A stretch of DNA of 64,000 bases, from contig NZ_JANZYP010000021.1 in the NCBI RefSeq assembly GCF_025506355.1, positions 51,768-115,767 of the forward strand, read 5' to 3'. Position numbers and translations under genes: made by a program. Shown in pieces: positions 34,061 to 42,200 of the stretch. The stretch comes from Sphaerisporangium corydalis (GTDB lineage: Bacteria; Actinomycetota; Actinomycetes; Streptosporangiales; Streptosporangiaceae). Each line of letters starts with the position of its first letter. Position 1 is the stretch's first letter. The notes under the pieces were generated by a model, which did no database searches, was not told the origin of the DNA, and was given only the letters and a program-made list of their open reading frames with translations.

Positions 34061-36670
34061 TCAGGCGGCGCCGATGGCGGAGAAAGACCATCCCGTGGCC
34101 TGGGACAGGGGGTCGGGCGGCAACGCGCGCCGTGCGTCGCGCAGGGCCTCGGCCATTCCCAGCCCGGCGCGCAGCCCCTCGTGCAGGGACACCATCAGCG
34201 GCACCGCCGCCGCGTCGTCGACCGGGACGACGCTCGCGACGATGCCCGCCGTGCCGAGGGGCAGCAGCGCCGCCGCCAGGCCGAGCAGCTCGTCGGCCCC
34301 CACGGGCTCCATGACGCCGGAGTCGCAGCTCGGCAGCACGATGCGGTACGGGGCGCGGCTCAGCCGTTCCACGTCGTGGACGGTGAGCTGGCCGTCGTCC
34401 ATGCGCAGCGAGGAGAACATGGGGCTGTCGGCGCGGAAGGTCCCGTGCGCGGCGATGTGCGCGAGCAGGCTGCCGTCGATGGCCTTCAGCACGGCCGAGA
34501 CGGTGGCGGTGCCGTCCTCAAGGACGGCCGCCTCGGGGTACCGCCGCGCCAGGAGCGGCACCTCGGCGCCGCCGGTCGAAAGTCCGGGGCCGCGCACCAG
34601 CACGACCCCGGCCTCGCGCGGCGGCGGCAGGTCGCCGGCGCGCAGCCAGGCGCCGGCGGACGGCGAGACGCCGAGCACGCGGTCGCGCAGGCCGGGCAGG
34701 GCCGGCCACGGCACCCCGTGCAGCCGTCCCGGCGGGACCATGACCACCGGGCCGTCACCGAGATGGCGCAGGGCGGGCCCGAGCAGCATGTCCTGGAGGC
34801 GGTGCGCGCCGGTCGCGAGGAGCCGGAACCGTTCCTCGGCCCCGTCGCCGCCCCGCCGCGCCGCGCCGTACGCGAGCCGCCGCAGGCCCGCGCGGACGTG
34901 GTCGATCTCGGCCGCCGCCTGGGCGGCACGGCCCGCCCGGAACCTGCGCACCCTCCCCCCGCCGCAGACCAGGACGTGGATGTCGCCGCCGATGCCGGCG
35001 ATCTCGACCAGCCGGGCGTCGCCGAGGCGGTCCAGCAGGACCCGGGGGTCGAACGGGCGCCCGCCTGCCGTTCCGGCGCTGCCGGTACGCAGGGCCCGCG
35101 CGCGGATCGCCCGCTCGAGCCGCCGCTGCTCGCGTTCCAGCGCGGGGGCCGGGGCCCCCTGCGACCGGGCCGCCTCGGCGCGCCCGGCGATCTCGCGGAA
35201 GGCGGTGGTGTCGCGCAGCAGCCCGTGGTCGTCGGGCGGGCGGGTGGGCGGCACGGCGAGCGCGGTCGCCCGCCACCGCTCGCTCCAGACCAGCATGCCC
35301 CGGGCGTCGCCCGCCGCGAGGCTCATCTGCTGGGCGAGCGCCGCCAGCTCGGCGCCCTGGGCCGTCGCGCGGGCCCGCAGCTCCGAGGCGCCGAGGACCA
35401 TGCGGTGCTCGTCGAGCACGTCGAGCCCACGGCGGCAGGCGTGCAGCACTCCCCTGGCGCGCCCGGCGGCCATCGCGCGCAGCGCCTGCGCCAGCCACCC
35501 GTCGGCGCGGGCGAGCGCCGGGCCGCGGTGGCGCCCGAGCGCGGCGGCGGCGAGGTGGGCGTCGGCGTCCGCCGCCCAGCCGAGCGTGAGGGCGACGCGC
35601 CCCGCGAGCAGGGACGCCTGCACGGTGTCGGGGGATCGGAGTTCGGAAAGGCGGGTGGCGACCGCGGCGATGTCGCGCACCAGGCGCCCGGAGATGCGGC
35701 CGGTGGCGACGCGCGACCGGAACAGCACCAGCCGCGCGTGCGCCTCCCCCCACTCGCGGCGCTGGCTCGCGAACAGGCGGATCGCGGCCCAGGCGCGGGT
35801 GACGGCGGTGTCGGGGTCGCCCGCGGCGATGGCGGCCTTGGCGGCGGCCAGCAGCAGCTCGGCCCTGGTGGTGCTCTGCCCCCGCATGCGCTCCAGGTGG
35901 GCCGTCGCGCCGTCGGCCTCCTGGAGCGCCTCCTCGGCGAGCCCGGCGGCCATGAGCACGTCGCACCGGTCGATGCTCAGGCCGAACGCCGGGGTGCCGA
36001 GGGCCTCGAACCGGCGGGCCGCCTCGTCCATGTGGCGCAGGGCGGTGGGCAGGTCGCCGGAGCGGAACGCCGCGCCGCCCCGGTTCCACACGGCCACGGC
36101 GCGGTCGTGGTCCTGGTGGGTGCGGTCCCACAGCCGCTCGGCGGCGACGAAGTCCCGGTCGGCCTGGTCGGTGGACCCGGACGCCAGGTGGACCAGGCCG
36201 CGCAGGGTCAGGGCCCGCGCGGTCCAGATCGTGTCGCCGGCCTCGCGCAGCACGGGGACGGCCCGCCGCAGGTCGTCGAGCGCCTCGCGGTGGCGTCCGA
36301 GCACCCACAGGACGCGGCCCCGCCGGAACAGCACCCGGGCGGCGGTGAGGCCCTCCCCCCGGGCCACGGCCGCGTCCAGGACGCGCAGGCCGCCGGCGGT
36401 GCGGCCCGTGTAGACGACCGCGACGCCCAGCGCGGCCAGGGCGTCGGCCTCGCGGCCGGCCGAGCCGGACCGGCGGGCGAGGGAGCGCGCCCGGCGAAGG
36501 TGGCCGACCGCGACGGTCAGGTCGCCGAAGTCGCGTTCCCAGATGCCGGTCACCTGGTGGGCGATGGAGGCGTCGTAGGCGGAGGGGGACGCGGCGAGCA
36601 AGGCGCGCGCCCCGGCCAGCGCCTCGCTCGGGCGCGCGAAGACCATGGGCAGCAGGTCCAGAGGATCCAC
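34061..36670 (-). CDS. TPR-repeat CHAT-domain (caspase-like) protease
   Basis: 869 residues from the GTG at 36670, chosen for GGAGAAGG four bases upstream; a GTG at 36706 adds 12 residues without a ribosome site. Residues 10-450 are tetratricopeptide-like helices (for example VAVGHLRRARSLARRSG, ALDDLRRAVPVLREAGD), a helical linker follows, and the C-terminal CHAT domain (about 590-869) has the His-Cys dyad: His742 in HIAAHG and Cys782 in LPSCDSG. CHAT proteins are caspase-superfamily peptidases; several act in bacterial defence or programmed death. Diverges from the subtilisin gene. Confidence 0.88.
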   Translation of the reverse strand: MDPLDLLPMVFARPSEALAGARALLAASPSAYDASIAHQVTGIWERDFGDLTVAVGHLRRARSLARRSGSAGREADALAALGVAVVYTGRTAGGLRVLDAAVARGEGLTAARVLFRRGRVLWVLGRHREALDDLRRAVPVLREAGDTIWTARALTLRGLVHLASGSTDQADRDFVAAERLWDRTHQDHDRAVAVWNRGGAAFRSGDLPTALRHMDEAARRFEALGTPAFGLSIDRCDVLMAAGLAEEALQEADGATAHLERMRGQSTTRAELLLAAAKAAIAAGDPDTAVTRAWAAIRLFASQRREWGEAHARLVLFRSRVATGRISGRLVRDIAAVATRLSELRSPDTVQASLLAGRVALTLGWAADADAHLAAAALGRHRGPALARADGWLAQALRAMAAGRARGVLHACRRGLDVLDEHRMVLGASELRARATAQGAELAALAQQMSLAAGDARGMLVWSERWRATALAVPPTRPPDDHGLLRDTTAFREIAGRAEAARSQGAPAPALEREQRRLERAIRARALRTGSAGTAGGRPFDPRVLLDRLGDARLVEIAGIGGDIHVLVCGGGRVRRFRAGRAAQAAAEIDHVRAGLRRLAYGAARRGGDGAEERFRLLATGAHRLQDMLLGPALRHLGDGPVVMVPPGRLHGVPWPALPGLRDRVLGVSPSAGAWLRAGDLPPPREAGVVLVRGPGLSTGGAEVPLLARRYPEAAVLEDGTATVSAVLKAIDGSLLAHIAAHGTFRADSPMFSSLRMDDGQLTVHDVERLSRAPYRIVLPSCDSGVMEPVGADELLGLAAALLPLGTAGIVASVVPVDDAAAVPLMVSLHEGLRAGLGMAEALRDARRALPPDPLSQATGWSFSAIGAA

Positions 36671-36751
36671 CGCGCCTTCTCCGGCATGTGCGCTTCCCCC
36701 GGCCACGGATCGATGTTAGACGTGGGGGTTTCGGGGCGTCCACGGTGTATC

Positions 36752-36770
36752 AGCCGGACGTCATCCGGCT
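36752..36770. promoter_or_regulatory. Inverted repeat centred between the CHAT and subtilisin genes
   Basis: AGCCGGA (36752-36758) and TCCGGCT (36764-36770) form a perfect 7-bp inverted repeat with a 5-base spacer, near the middle of the divergent intergenic region. It looks like a shared operator; the binding protein is unknown. Confidence 0.45.
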
Positions 36771-36814
36771 CTCATCCACGACGACCGCTGACACTGGCGC
36801 ATGAAAAGGAGCCG

Positions 36815-38428
36815 ATGATGGATCCCGACCGCTTCACCGAGCAGCTCGCCCAGATCTCCGAGGTGCTCGCGATTCCCCTGGTGGCCGGACACCGGGAGGA
36901 CGGCGGCGCCTACATCTACGAACGCGACCACATCCTCGTGCGCCGCGAGGACATGCCCGACGTCTTCCCGGCGATCAACAGCGGCAGGCGCAACTCGATC
37001 CCCTTGCCGCACGAGAGCGAGATCAGGGCCGGTCTCTACCGGATCAACGTCGCCGATCCCGACCAGCTGTACGACCAGGACCCCGACGGGGGCGTGTCCA
37101 GGTCCCTGCAGGTGATCAAGGAGATTCAGGCGCGGAAAGGGGGCCCCAAGCTGGCCGGCCCCAACCACCTCATCGCCATCACCACCGGCGGGGTGAACTC
37201 CTGCCCATCGGACGAGCCCGCGAAGGCCGACGACGCGTTACATCCGGGGATCAGCGCGTCGTCCCTGTCCTCACCGAAGAGCCCGGTCTCCATGGTCGTG
37301 GTCGACACGGGCCTGCTGGTGAACCACAGGGACCTGTACCCCTGGATGACCAATGTCGTGCCGACTCCGGGCGAGCCCGTCAAGAAGAACCTCCCCCTGA
37401 GGCCGGACGACCCGCCGGGGATCGGGTTCACCCCGGCCGGACACCTTGGGGAACGCCTGTCGGACCCGGTGTACGACCCGCCCGCAGGCGACAAGGAGGT
37501 GGACGACCCGCGTGAGGACGTCGTCAGGGAGTACGTGGGGCACGGGACGTTCATCGCCGGGATCATCGCGGCCATCGCCCCGCACGCCGCGGTGCGCGTC
37601 TCCGGCAAGCTGAGGAAGGCGGGCGCGCTCGACGAGCACAAGTTCGGCCACGAGATCCTGGAGACCCTCGCCCCGGCGCCCGATGCCATCCAGCTCCTCC
37701 CGGCCTCAGGGGAGGCGGGGCACCGGTGGCCCGACATCATCAGCCTCTCCGCCGGGACCACCAGCGAGGACAGCACAGAGCTCCTGGGCCTGCGGGCGTT
37801 CATGGAGGAGCTGGCCCGCCATCCCGAGACCCTGCTGGTGGCGGCGGCGGGCAACAACGGGAGCGACGAGCCGTTCTGGCCCGCCGCGTTCGCGGGCGAT
37901 CCCGCCCACCGCGACGCGGTGCTCTCGGTGGGGGCCCTGAGCATCGACGGCGTGACCGGCGCCTGCTTCTCCGACCACGGCGGCTGGGTGCGGGTGTACG
38001 CCCCCGGCGAGCGGCTGGTCGGGGCCTTCGTCGGCACGCCGGGCACGCCGAGGAAGTACCGGTACCAGCACTCGACCTTCGACCACTGCCGCTGGCTGGC
38101 GACCGACGAGCACCCCTACGCCTACGACTGCACCTGCGGCTTTCCCCCGCGCGTGGGAGCGGCCTCCACGAGCGTGGAGCGGGCCGACCTGGAGAGCTTC
38201 ACGGGCAAGGCCGCGTGGAGCGGCACGTCCTTCTCCACGCCCATCGTCGCCGCCATGATCGCCAACGTGATGGCCGACAACCCCGGGCTCTCCTCCCGTA
38301 AGGCCGCCGCCCGGCTCCTGGCCGGCCCCGGCGTCCGGGAGGCGACGGTGCGCGGCCGCAAGGTCCCCGCCCTGTGGCCGCCCCAGTGGAAGGACAGGGC
38401 CGTGACCCCCTTCCCGCCGCGGCCCTGA
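36815..38428 (+). CDS. Cytosolic S8 (subtilisin-like) serine protease
   Basis: 537 residues from ATG 36815 or 36818, preceded by AAGGAG. No signal peptide, so predicted cytosolic. Residues 1-130 form a family-specific N-terminal region, then the subtilase domain with Asp164 (VVVDTGLLVNH), His243 (YVGHGTFIAG), oxyanion Asn347 (AAAGNNGS) and Ser472 (WSGTSFSTPIVAA), all intact. An unusual Cys/His-rich insert (HC at 424-425, H433, CTC at 439-441) precedes the serine segment. Gene context with CHAT protease and sigma factor suggests a regulated intracellular proteolytic system. Confidence 0.9.
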   Translation: MMDPDRFTEQLAQISEVLAIPLVAGHREDGGAYIYERDHILVRREDMPDVFPAINSGRRNSIPLPHESEIRAGLYRINVADPDQLYDQDPDGGVSRSLQVIKEIQARKGGPKLAGPNHLIAITTGGVNSCPSDEPAKADDALHPGISASSLSSPKSPVSMVVVDTGLLVNHRDLYPWMTNVVPTPGEPVKKNLPLRPDDPPGIGFTPAGHLGERLSDPVYDPPAGDKEVDDPREDVVREYVGHGTFIAGIIAAIAPHAAVRVSGKLRKAGALDEHKFGHEILETLAPAPDAIQLLPASGEAGHRWPDIISLSAGTTSEDSTELLGLRAFMEELARHPETLLVAAAGNNGSDEPFWPAAFAGDPAHRDAVLSVGALSIDGVTGACFSDHGGWVRVYAPGERLVGAFVGTPGTPRKYRYQHSTFDHCRWLATDEHPYAYDCTCGFPPRVGAASTSVERADLESFTGKAAWSGTSFSTPIVAAMIANVMADNPGLSSRKAAARLLAGPGVREATVRGRKVPALWPPQWKDRAVTPFPPRP

Positions 38429-38525
38429 CCGCGCCGGCTCCCGCGATCCCATCGAGATGTGTGTCATGTCCGCCGGTGGCCTCACCCGTCGTACGATGAT
38501 GATCCCCGCCCCGAGGGACGTCGCC

Positions 38526-39101
38526 GTGGACCGTGATTCGATCGCCAGCCTCTTCCTGGCCGCGGCGGAGGGCGACGCCGCGGCCTGGAAGGCGCTCGTC
38601 GAGGGGATGACCCCTCTGGTCTGGTCGGTCATCCGCGCCCACCGGCTGTCGGACGCCGACGGCGCCGAGGTGTTCCAGACGACCTGGCTGCGGCTGACGC
38701 AGCACCTCGGCCGCATCCGCGAGCCGGAGAAGGTCGGGTCCTGGCTCGCCAGCACGGCCAGGCACGAGTGCCTGAAGGTCATCCACGCGGCGCGCCGTGT
38801 CTCCCCCGTCGGCGACCTGGAGATCCTCGACCGGGGCTCCGGCGGGGACACCCCCGAGGACGAGCTGATCCGCTCGGAGGAGGCCGCCGCCGACTCCGAG
38901 CGGGTGCGGCAGCTCTGGCAGGCGTTCGAGGAGCTCGGCGAGACCTGCCGGCGGCTCCTGCGCGTGCTCATGGCCTCCCCCCGCCCCCACTACAGCGACG
39001 TGTCGTCCGCGCTCGGCATCCCGGTCGGGAGCATCGGGCCGACCCGGCAGCGCTGCCTGAGACGGCTGGGCGCGTTGCTGGCCGAGCGAGGTGTCCGGTG
39101 A
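38526..39101 (+). CDS. ECF-type RNA polymerase sigma factor
   Basis: 191 residues from the GTG at 38526, with GAGGGA seven bases upstream; upstream ATGs at 38457-38500 could add up to 23 residues. Region 2 (FLAAAEGDAAAWKALVEGM, AEVFQTTWLRL, VGSWLASTARHECLK) and region 4 (ELGETCRRLLRVLMA, DVSSALGIPVGSIGPTRQR) are clear. No anti-sigma factor with a zinc motif is next to it; the following gene overlaps by 4 bases (GTGA) and is a candidate partner. Probably transcribes the protease cassette, but this is inference. Confidence 0.88.
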   Translation: MDRDSIASLFLAAAEGDAAAWKALVEGMTPLVWSVIRAHRLSDADGAEVFQTTWLRLTQHLGRIREPEKVGSWLASTARHECLKVIHAARRVSPVGDLEILDRGSGGDTPEDELIRSEEAAADSERVRQLWQAFEELGETCRRLLRVLMASPRPHYSDVSSALGIPVGSIGPTRQRCLRRLGALLAERGVR

Positions 39102-39673
39102 ACGGCCCCCCTCCCGATACGGACGGCCCCGGCGGGTTCCCCGCCGAACCGGACGGCCCAGGTTCGTTCCCCCTCGGGACGGACGGGCGCGGCCGGTTCC
39201 CCGGCGATCCGGACGATCCGGACGATCCCGCCGAGGACGACGCGGAGGCGGGCCTGGAGCAGGCCCTGCGGGACGCGGCGGCGCTGCTGGACCCGGTGCC
39301 CACCGAGCTGGTCCAGGCGGCGGTGGACGCCTACACGCTGCGCACGCTGGACGCCGAGCTGGCGGACCTGACCTTCGACTCGCTCGCCGAGCCCGTCCTC
39401 GTGCGCGGGGGGCGGCAGCCTCGCCTGGCCACCTTCCACGCCCCGGGGGTGACCATCGACGTGGAGATCACCGTCATGGGGGCGATCGGCCGGGTGCTCG
39501 GGCAGGTGATCCCCGCCCAGCCGGCCGAGATCGAGGTGCGCGGCCGGCGGCCGGCGGACGTGTCCGCCGACGCCATGGGCCGGTTCGTGTGCGACGAGGT
39601 GCCGCCCGGGCCGTTCAGCCTGCGCTGCCGCTTCCCCGCGGCCGTGGTGACCACCGAGTGGATCGTGATCTGA
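39098..39673 (+). CDS. Acidic protein with N-terminal DGPG-FP repeats, translationally coupled to the sigma gene
   Basis: 191 residues. The first 50 are Asp/Pro/Gly-rich with three copies of a DG(P/R)G(G/S/R)FP unit, then a helix (LEQALRDAAALLDPVPTELV, about 50-75), and a C-terminal beta-rich domain (about 105-191) ending FVCDEVPPGPFSLRC ... TTEWIVI, resembling carboxypeptidase-regulatory or immunoglobulin-like folds. GTG start overlaps the sigma stop. No enzyme motif. I do not recognise the family by name; a role as sigma-factor regulator or protease substrate/adaptor is possible. Confidence 0.65.
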   Translation: MNGPPPDTDGPGGFPAEPDGPGSFPLGTDGRGRFPGDPDDPDDPAEDDAEAGLEQALRDAAALLDPVPTELVQAAVDAYTLRTLDAELADLTFDSLAEPVLVRGGRQPRLATFHAPGVTIDVEITVMGAIGRVLGQVIPAQPAEIEVRGRRPADVSADAMGRFVCDEVPPGPFSLRCRFPAAVVTTEWIVI

Positions 39674-40656
39674 CCCGGGCGCGACGGCCGGCCCGGACCC
39701 GGGCCGCTTTTCGAGCGTATCCACTCATGAGGGCCGGGAACGGCACCGGTCCTATGGGTTATAGGAGCAAGAAAGCTACGACATACCGCCATAGGTTGCT
39801 TACACAAGGTCACAATTGGGCCGCCCGGATTCCCCGCCGGCCCCGGCGCGGGCCGGCGAAAACCCGCACCCCCGGGCATTGACATATCGGGTGCGCGTGC
39901 AACGCACGGGATTGGGCGGGTGACGGCCCCGGCGAATCACCGGAGACGGGCGGCGGACTCCCCCGGCGCCCATGATTGTCGTCACCCGGTGAAATGGCCG
40001 GACAATCCACGCCGCCGGCGGCCTTTAGATTGCGAGGCGGCCGGGGCGGCGGGCCCTTCGGCCGAAGCCGGGGCACCGGCCGAACCCGGCGGTCTCCGGA
40101 GAGCGCACCCGCGTGAGGGCAGAGGATAATGGCGCAGGTTCGCGCGTCCGTCAAGTGGCGGGGACCGGCGACATAATTTTTCGGATTGCGGCCCGCGTCA
40201 TCTTACGGTTTGGACGGCGGGACGATGTCGGCGCGCGCCGAGGCTCTTGTGAAGCGGCGGCCCGCGGGGTCCCGCATGGGTTATGCGGGGAAAGCCGTGC
40301 CCGGCGGCGGTGTGGTGACGGCCACGGTTTTCCCAGAGACTTCACAGGTTCCACGACCAACGCGCCTAACACCTCGGTCCGGTAACCAATGGGACTCATA
40401 CCGACAAATTCCCTGAAGTCAGCACTACCTCGCCCGAAAGCCGGGCCATGCCACGTTCGCGCCCAGCGGTGACGACTCCGCAGGCCAGGCGCGTGACCCC
40501 GCGGACGGGAGGTGGTACCGCGCTCGAGCCGCCCGAGGTACTCGGCGGCCATTGCCCGGTGCGAGCACGGCCGCCACAAAGAGGACCTCGGTGACGATCC
40601 GGGCGGCGGATCACGTGCTCGTCGGGCGACTAATGCGGGCGCGACGGGTTAATCAA
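39674..40656. other. Gene-poor, locally AT-rich region between the CHAT cassette and lsr2
   Basis: About 980 bases with no intact gene. AT-richer patches occur around 39745-39825 (including the inverted repeat CCTAT-GGGTT-ATAGG at 39751-39765), 39877-39900 (TTGACATATCGGG, a -35-like element) and 40160-40210. A minus-strand fragment near 40370-40430 resembles the end of an AraC regulator. The region looks like decayed or imported DNA, consistent with the lsr2 gene beside it, but no mobile-element gene is seen. Confidence 0.5.
40370..40430 (-). pseudogene. Possible remnant of an AraC-family regulator C terminus
   Basis: The minus strand reads ADFREFVGMSPIGYRTEV, very like the final helix of AraC HTH domains (RDFREFVGMSPIAYR). 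The expected preceding HTH sequence is not found in any frame in intact form, so if real it is a decayed fragment. Confidence 0.3.
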
Positions 40657-40989
40657 TCACTGTGCGGCTTCGTACTGGGCCACGATGTGCGAGGCGATCC
40701 TGCCACGCTCGCTGACGTTCAGCCCGTGTGCCTTGGCCCAAGCCCGGATCTCGGAGCTTTTGTCGCGAGCGGGACGCTGGGGTGCGCCACGCTTGCGGCC
40801 CCGGGCCGGCGCGCCCTCGGCTCGACGGGCACTGGAGACGAAAGGCGAAAGGGCCTCACGCAGATTGGTGGCGTTTTTGTCGTTCAGATCGATCTCGTAG
40901 CTGGTGCCGTCAATCGCGAAGACCACGGTCTCTTTTGCTTCGCCGCCATCCAGGTCGTCGATGAGAAGCGTCTGGATCTGTGTCGCCAT
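40657..40989 (-). CDS. lsr2: Lsr2 nucleoid-associated protein
   Basis: 110 residues. N-terminal dimerisation domain (about 1-60: QTLLIDDLDGGEAKETVVFAI type, DLNDKNATNLREAL), basic linker rich in Arg/Gly/Ala, and C-terminal DNA-binding domain (about 78-110) with RAWAKAHGLNVSERGRI; the RGR motif inserts into the minor groove of AT-rich DNA. The H-NS analogue of actinobacteria, silencing foreign AT-rich genes. AAAGGAG lies six bases before the ATG. Actinomycetes often have two copies; which one this is cannot be told. It sits beside the AT-rich spacer. Confidence 0.95.
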   Translation of the reverse strand: MATQIQTLLIDDLDGGEAKETVVFAIDGTSYEIDLNDKNATNLREALSPFVSSARRAEGAPARGRKRGAPQRPARDKSSEIRAWAKAHGLNVSERGRIASHIVAQYEAAQ

Positions 40990-41336
40990 CTCCCACTCCT
41001 TTCACAGAGCATAGTTTGACACCTCAAGAATATACCCGGTTTCCGTCGCTTCCCACGCCGAGAACAGCGCGACGCATTGACATCCTGGTGCGTAAGTCAA
41101 CCGTTTCAGGCGAACGTCCTCTTTATCGGAGCGCCGACCAGCCCATCACCTAACCACCGGGCGTACAACCGCGCCGAAACTGATGTCAGGTCCACATGCG
41201 CACGAGGGTGTACATATTGTCGACTACAGGTATTCCCGCCCGGAGAGCCGTCCTGGCCTCACAAAGCGGGCGAAGCCCCATCGGCCGGGGCGCGCTGCCG
41301 CGCCCGCCGCGGCCGGGGCGCCCGTACAGTTGCGCC
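40990..41336. promoter_or_regulatory. Divergent control region between lsr2 and the NAD kinase gene
   Basis: About 350 bases without a gene, AT-richer than average near lsr2 (TATATT-like -10 on the minus strand at about 41031-41036). TTGAC (41077-41081) and GTCAA (41096-41100) form an inverted repeat with 14-base spacing. On the plus strand TACAGT (41325-41330) lies 6 bases before the nadK ATG, fitting a -10 box for a leaderless transcript; no ribosome site is present there. Confidence 0.45.
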
Positions 41337-42200
41337 ATGGGCATGGTCAAGACGGTAGGGCTGGTGCTGCACCCCCAGCGTGACTCCAAGCAGGCGATCG
41401 ACACGATCGTGGAGTGGGCCCGCACCCGGGGCGTGACGGTGCTCGGGCTGCCCGACGAGGTCGGCCGCATCGACTGCAGCGCCGTGGCGGTGGACTCCGC
41501 CGCCCTGGTCGACCGCTCCGACCTGCTGGTCAGCCTCGGCGGCGACGGCACGATGCTGCGGACCATGCGCCTGGTCACCGGGCGCTCCACGCCCGTGCTC
41601 GGCGTCAACCTCGGCAAGCTGGGCTTCCTCGCCGAGATCGACGTCGACGAGCTGCCTCCGGCGCTGTCGGCGATCGACAGCCACGAGTTCACCGTCGAGC
41701 CGCGCATGGCGGTGCGGGCGACGCTCCCCGGCGGCCCGACGGTCACCGCCTTCAACGACATCGCCCTGGTGCGTACCCCGGGCGACCGCCTGGCCGCGGT
41801 GGCGATCTCCGTGGGCGGCAACCCTTTCGTGCGGTACGCCTCCGACGCGGTGATCGTGGCGACCTCGACGGGTTCGACCGCCTACAACTTCTCCGTCGGG
41901 GGGCCGCTGGTCTCCCCGCTGGTCGAGGGGTTCCTCGTGGTGCCCGCGGCGGCGCACTCCTCGTTCAGCCGGGCGCTGGTGCTGTCGGCCGAGGAGGAGG
42001 TGACCCTGGAGCTGCTGCCCACCAGCGGGCGGCTCGCCGTCGAGGTGGACGGCACGATCGGCGGGCGCATGTCGCCCGGTGACCAGGTCAGGGTCACGGC
42101 CGTCCGCGCCGCCGGCCAGGTCGTGCGCCTGGGCGTGACGACGTTCTACGAGCGCGCCAGGCGCAAGCTGCGGGTCAGCGGCAGCGCCGAGGTCGACTAG
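41337..42200 (+). CDS. nadK: NAD kinase (ATP/polyphosphate-type)
   Basis: 287 residues from ATG 41337 (MGMVKTVGLVLHPQRDS); longer readings add unrelated sequence. Phosphorylates NAD to NADP. GGDG motif in LVSLGGDGTMLR with Asp70, substrate region TAFNDIALVRT, and the conserved TSTGSTAYNFSVGGPLVSP. No ribosome site is present but a TACAGT -10-like box lies 6 bases upstream, suggesting a leaderless mRNA. It is not beside recN as main actinobacterial nadK genes usually are, so it may be a second copy. Its stop overlaps the convergent transporter gene. Confidence 0.9.
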   Translation: MGMVKTVGLVLHPQRDSKQAIDTIVEWARTRGVTVLGLPDEVGRIDCSAVAVDSAALVDRSDLLVSLGGDGTMLRTMRLVTGRSTPVLGVNLGKLGFLAEIDVDELPPALSAIDSHEFTVEPRMAVRATLPGGPTVTAFNDIALVRTPGDRLAAVAISVGGNPFVRYASDAVIVATSTGSTAYNFSVGGPLVSPLVEGFLVVPAAAHSSFSRALVLSAEEEVTLELLPTSGRLAVEVDGTIGGRMSPGDQVRVTAVRAAGQVVRLGVTTFYERARRKLRVSGSAEVD

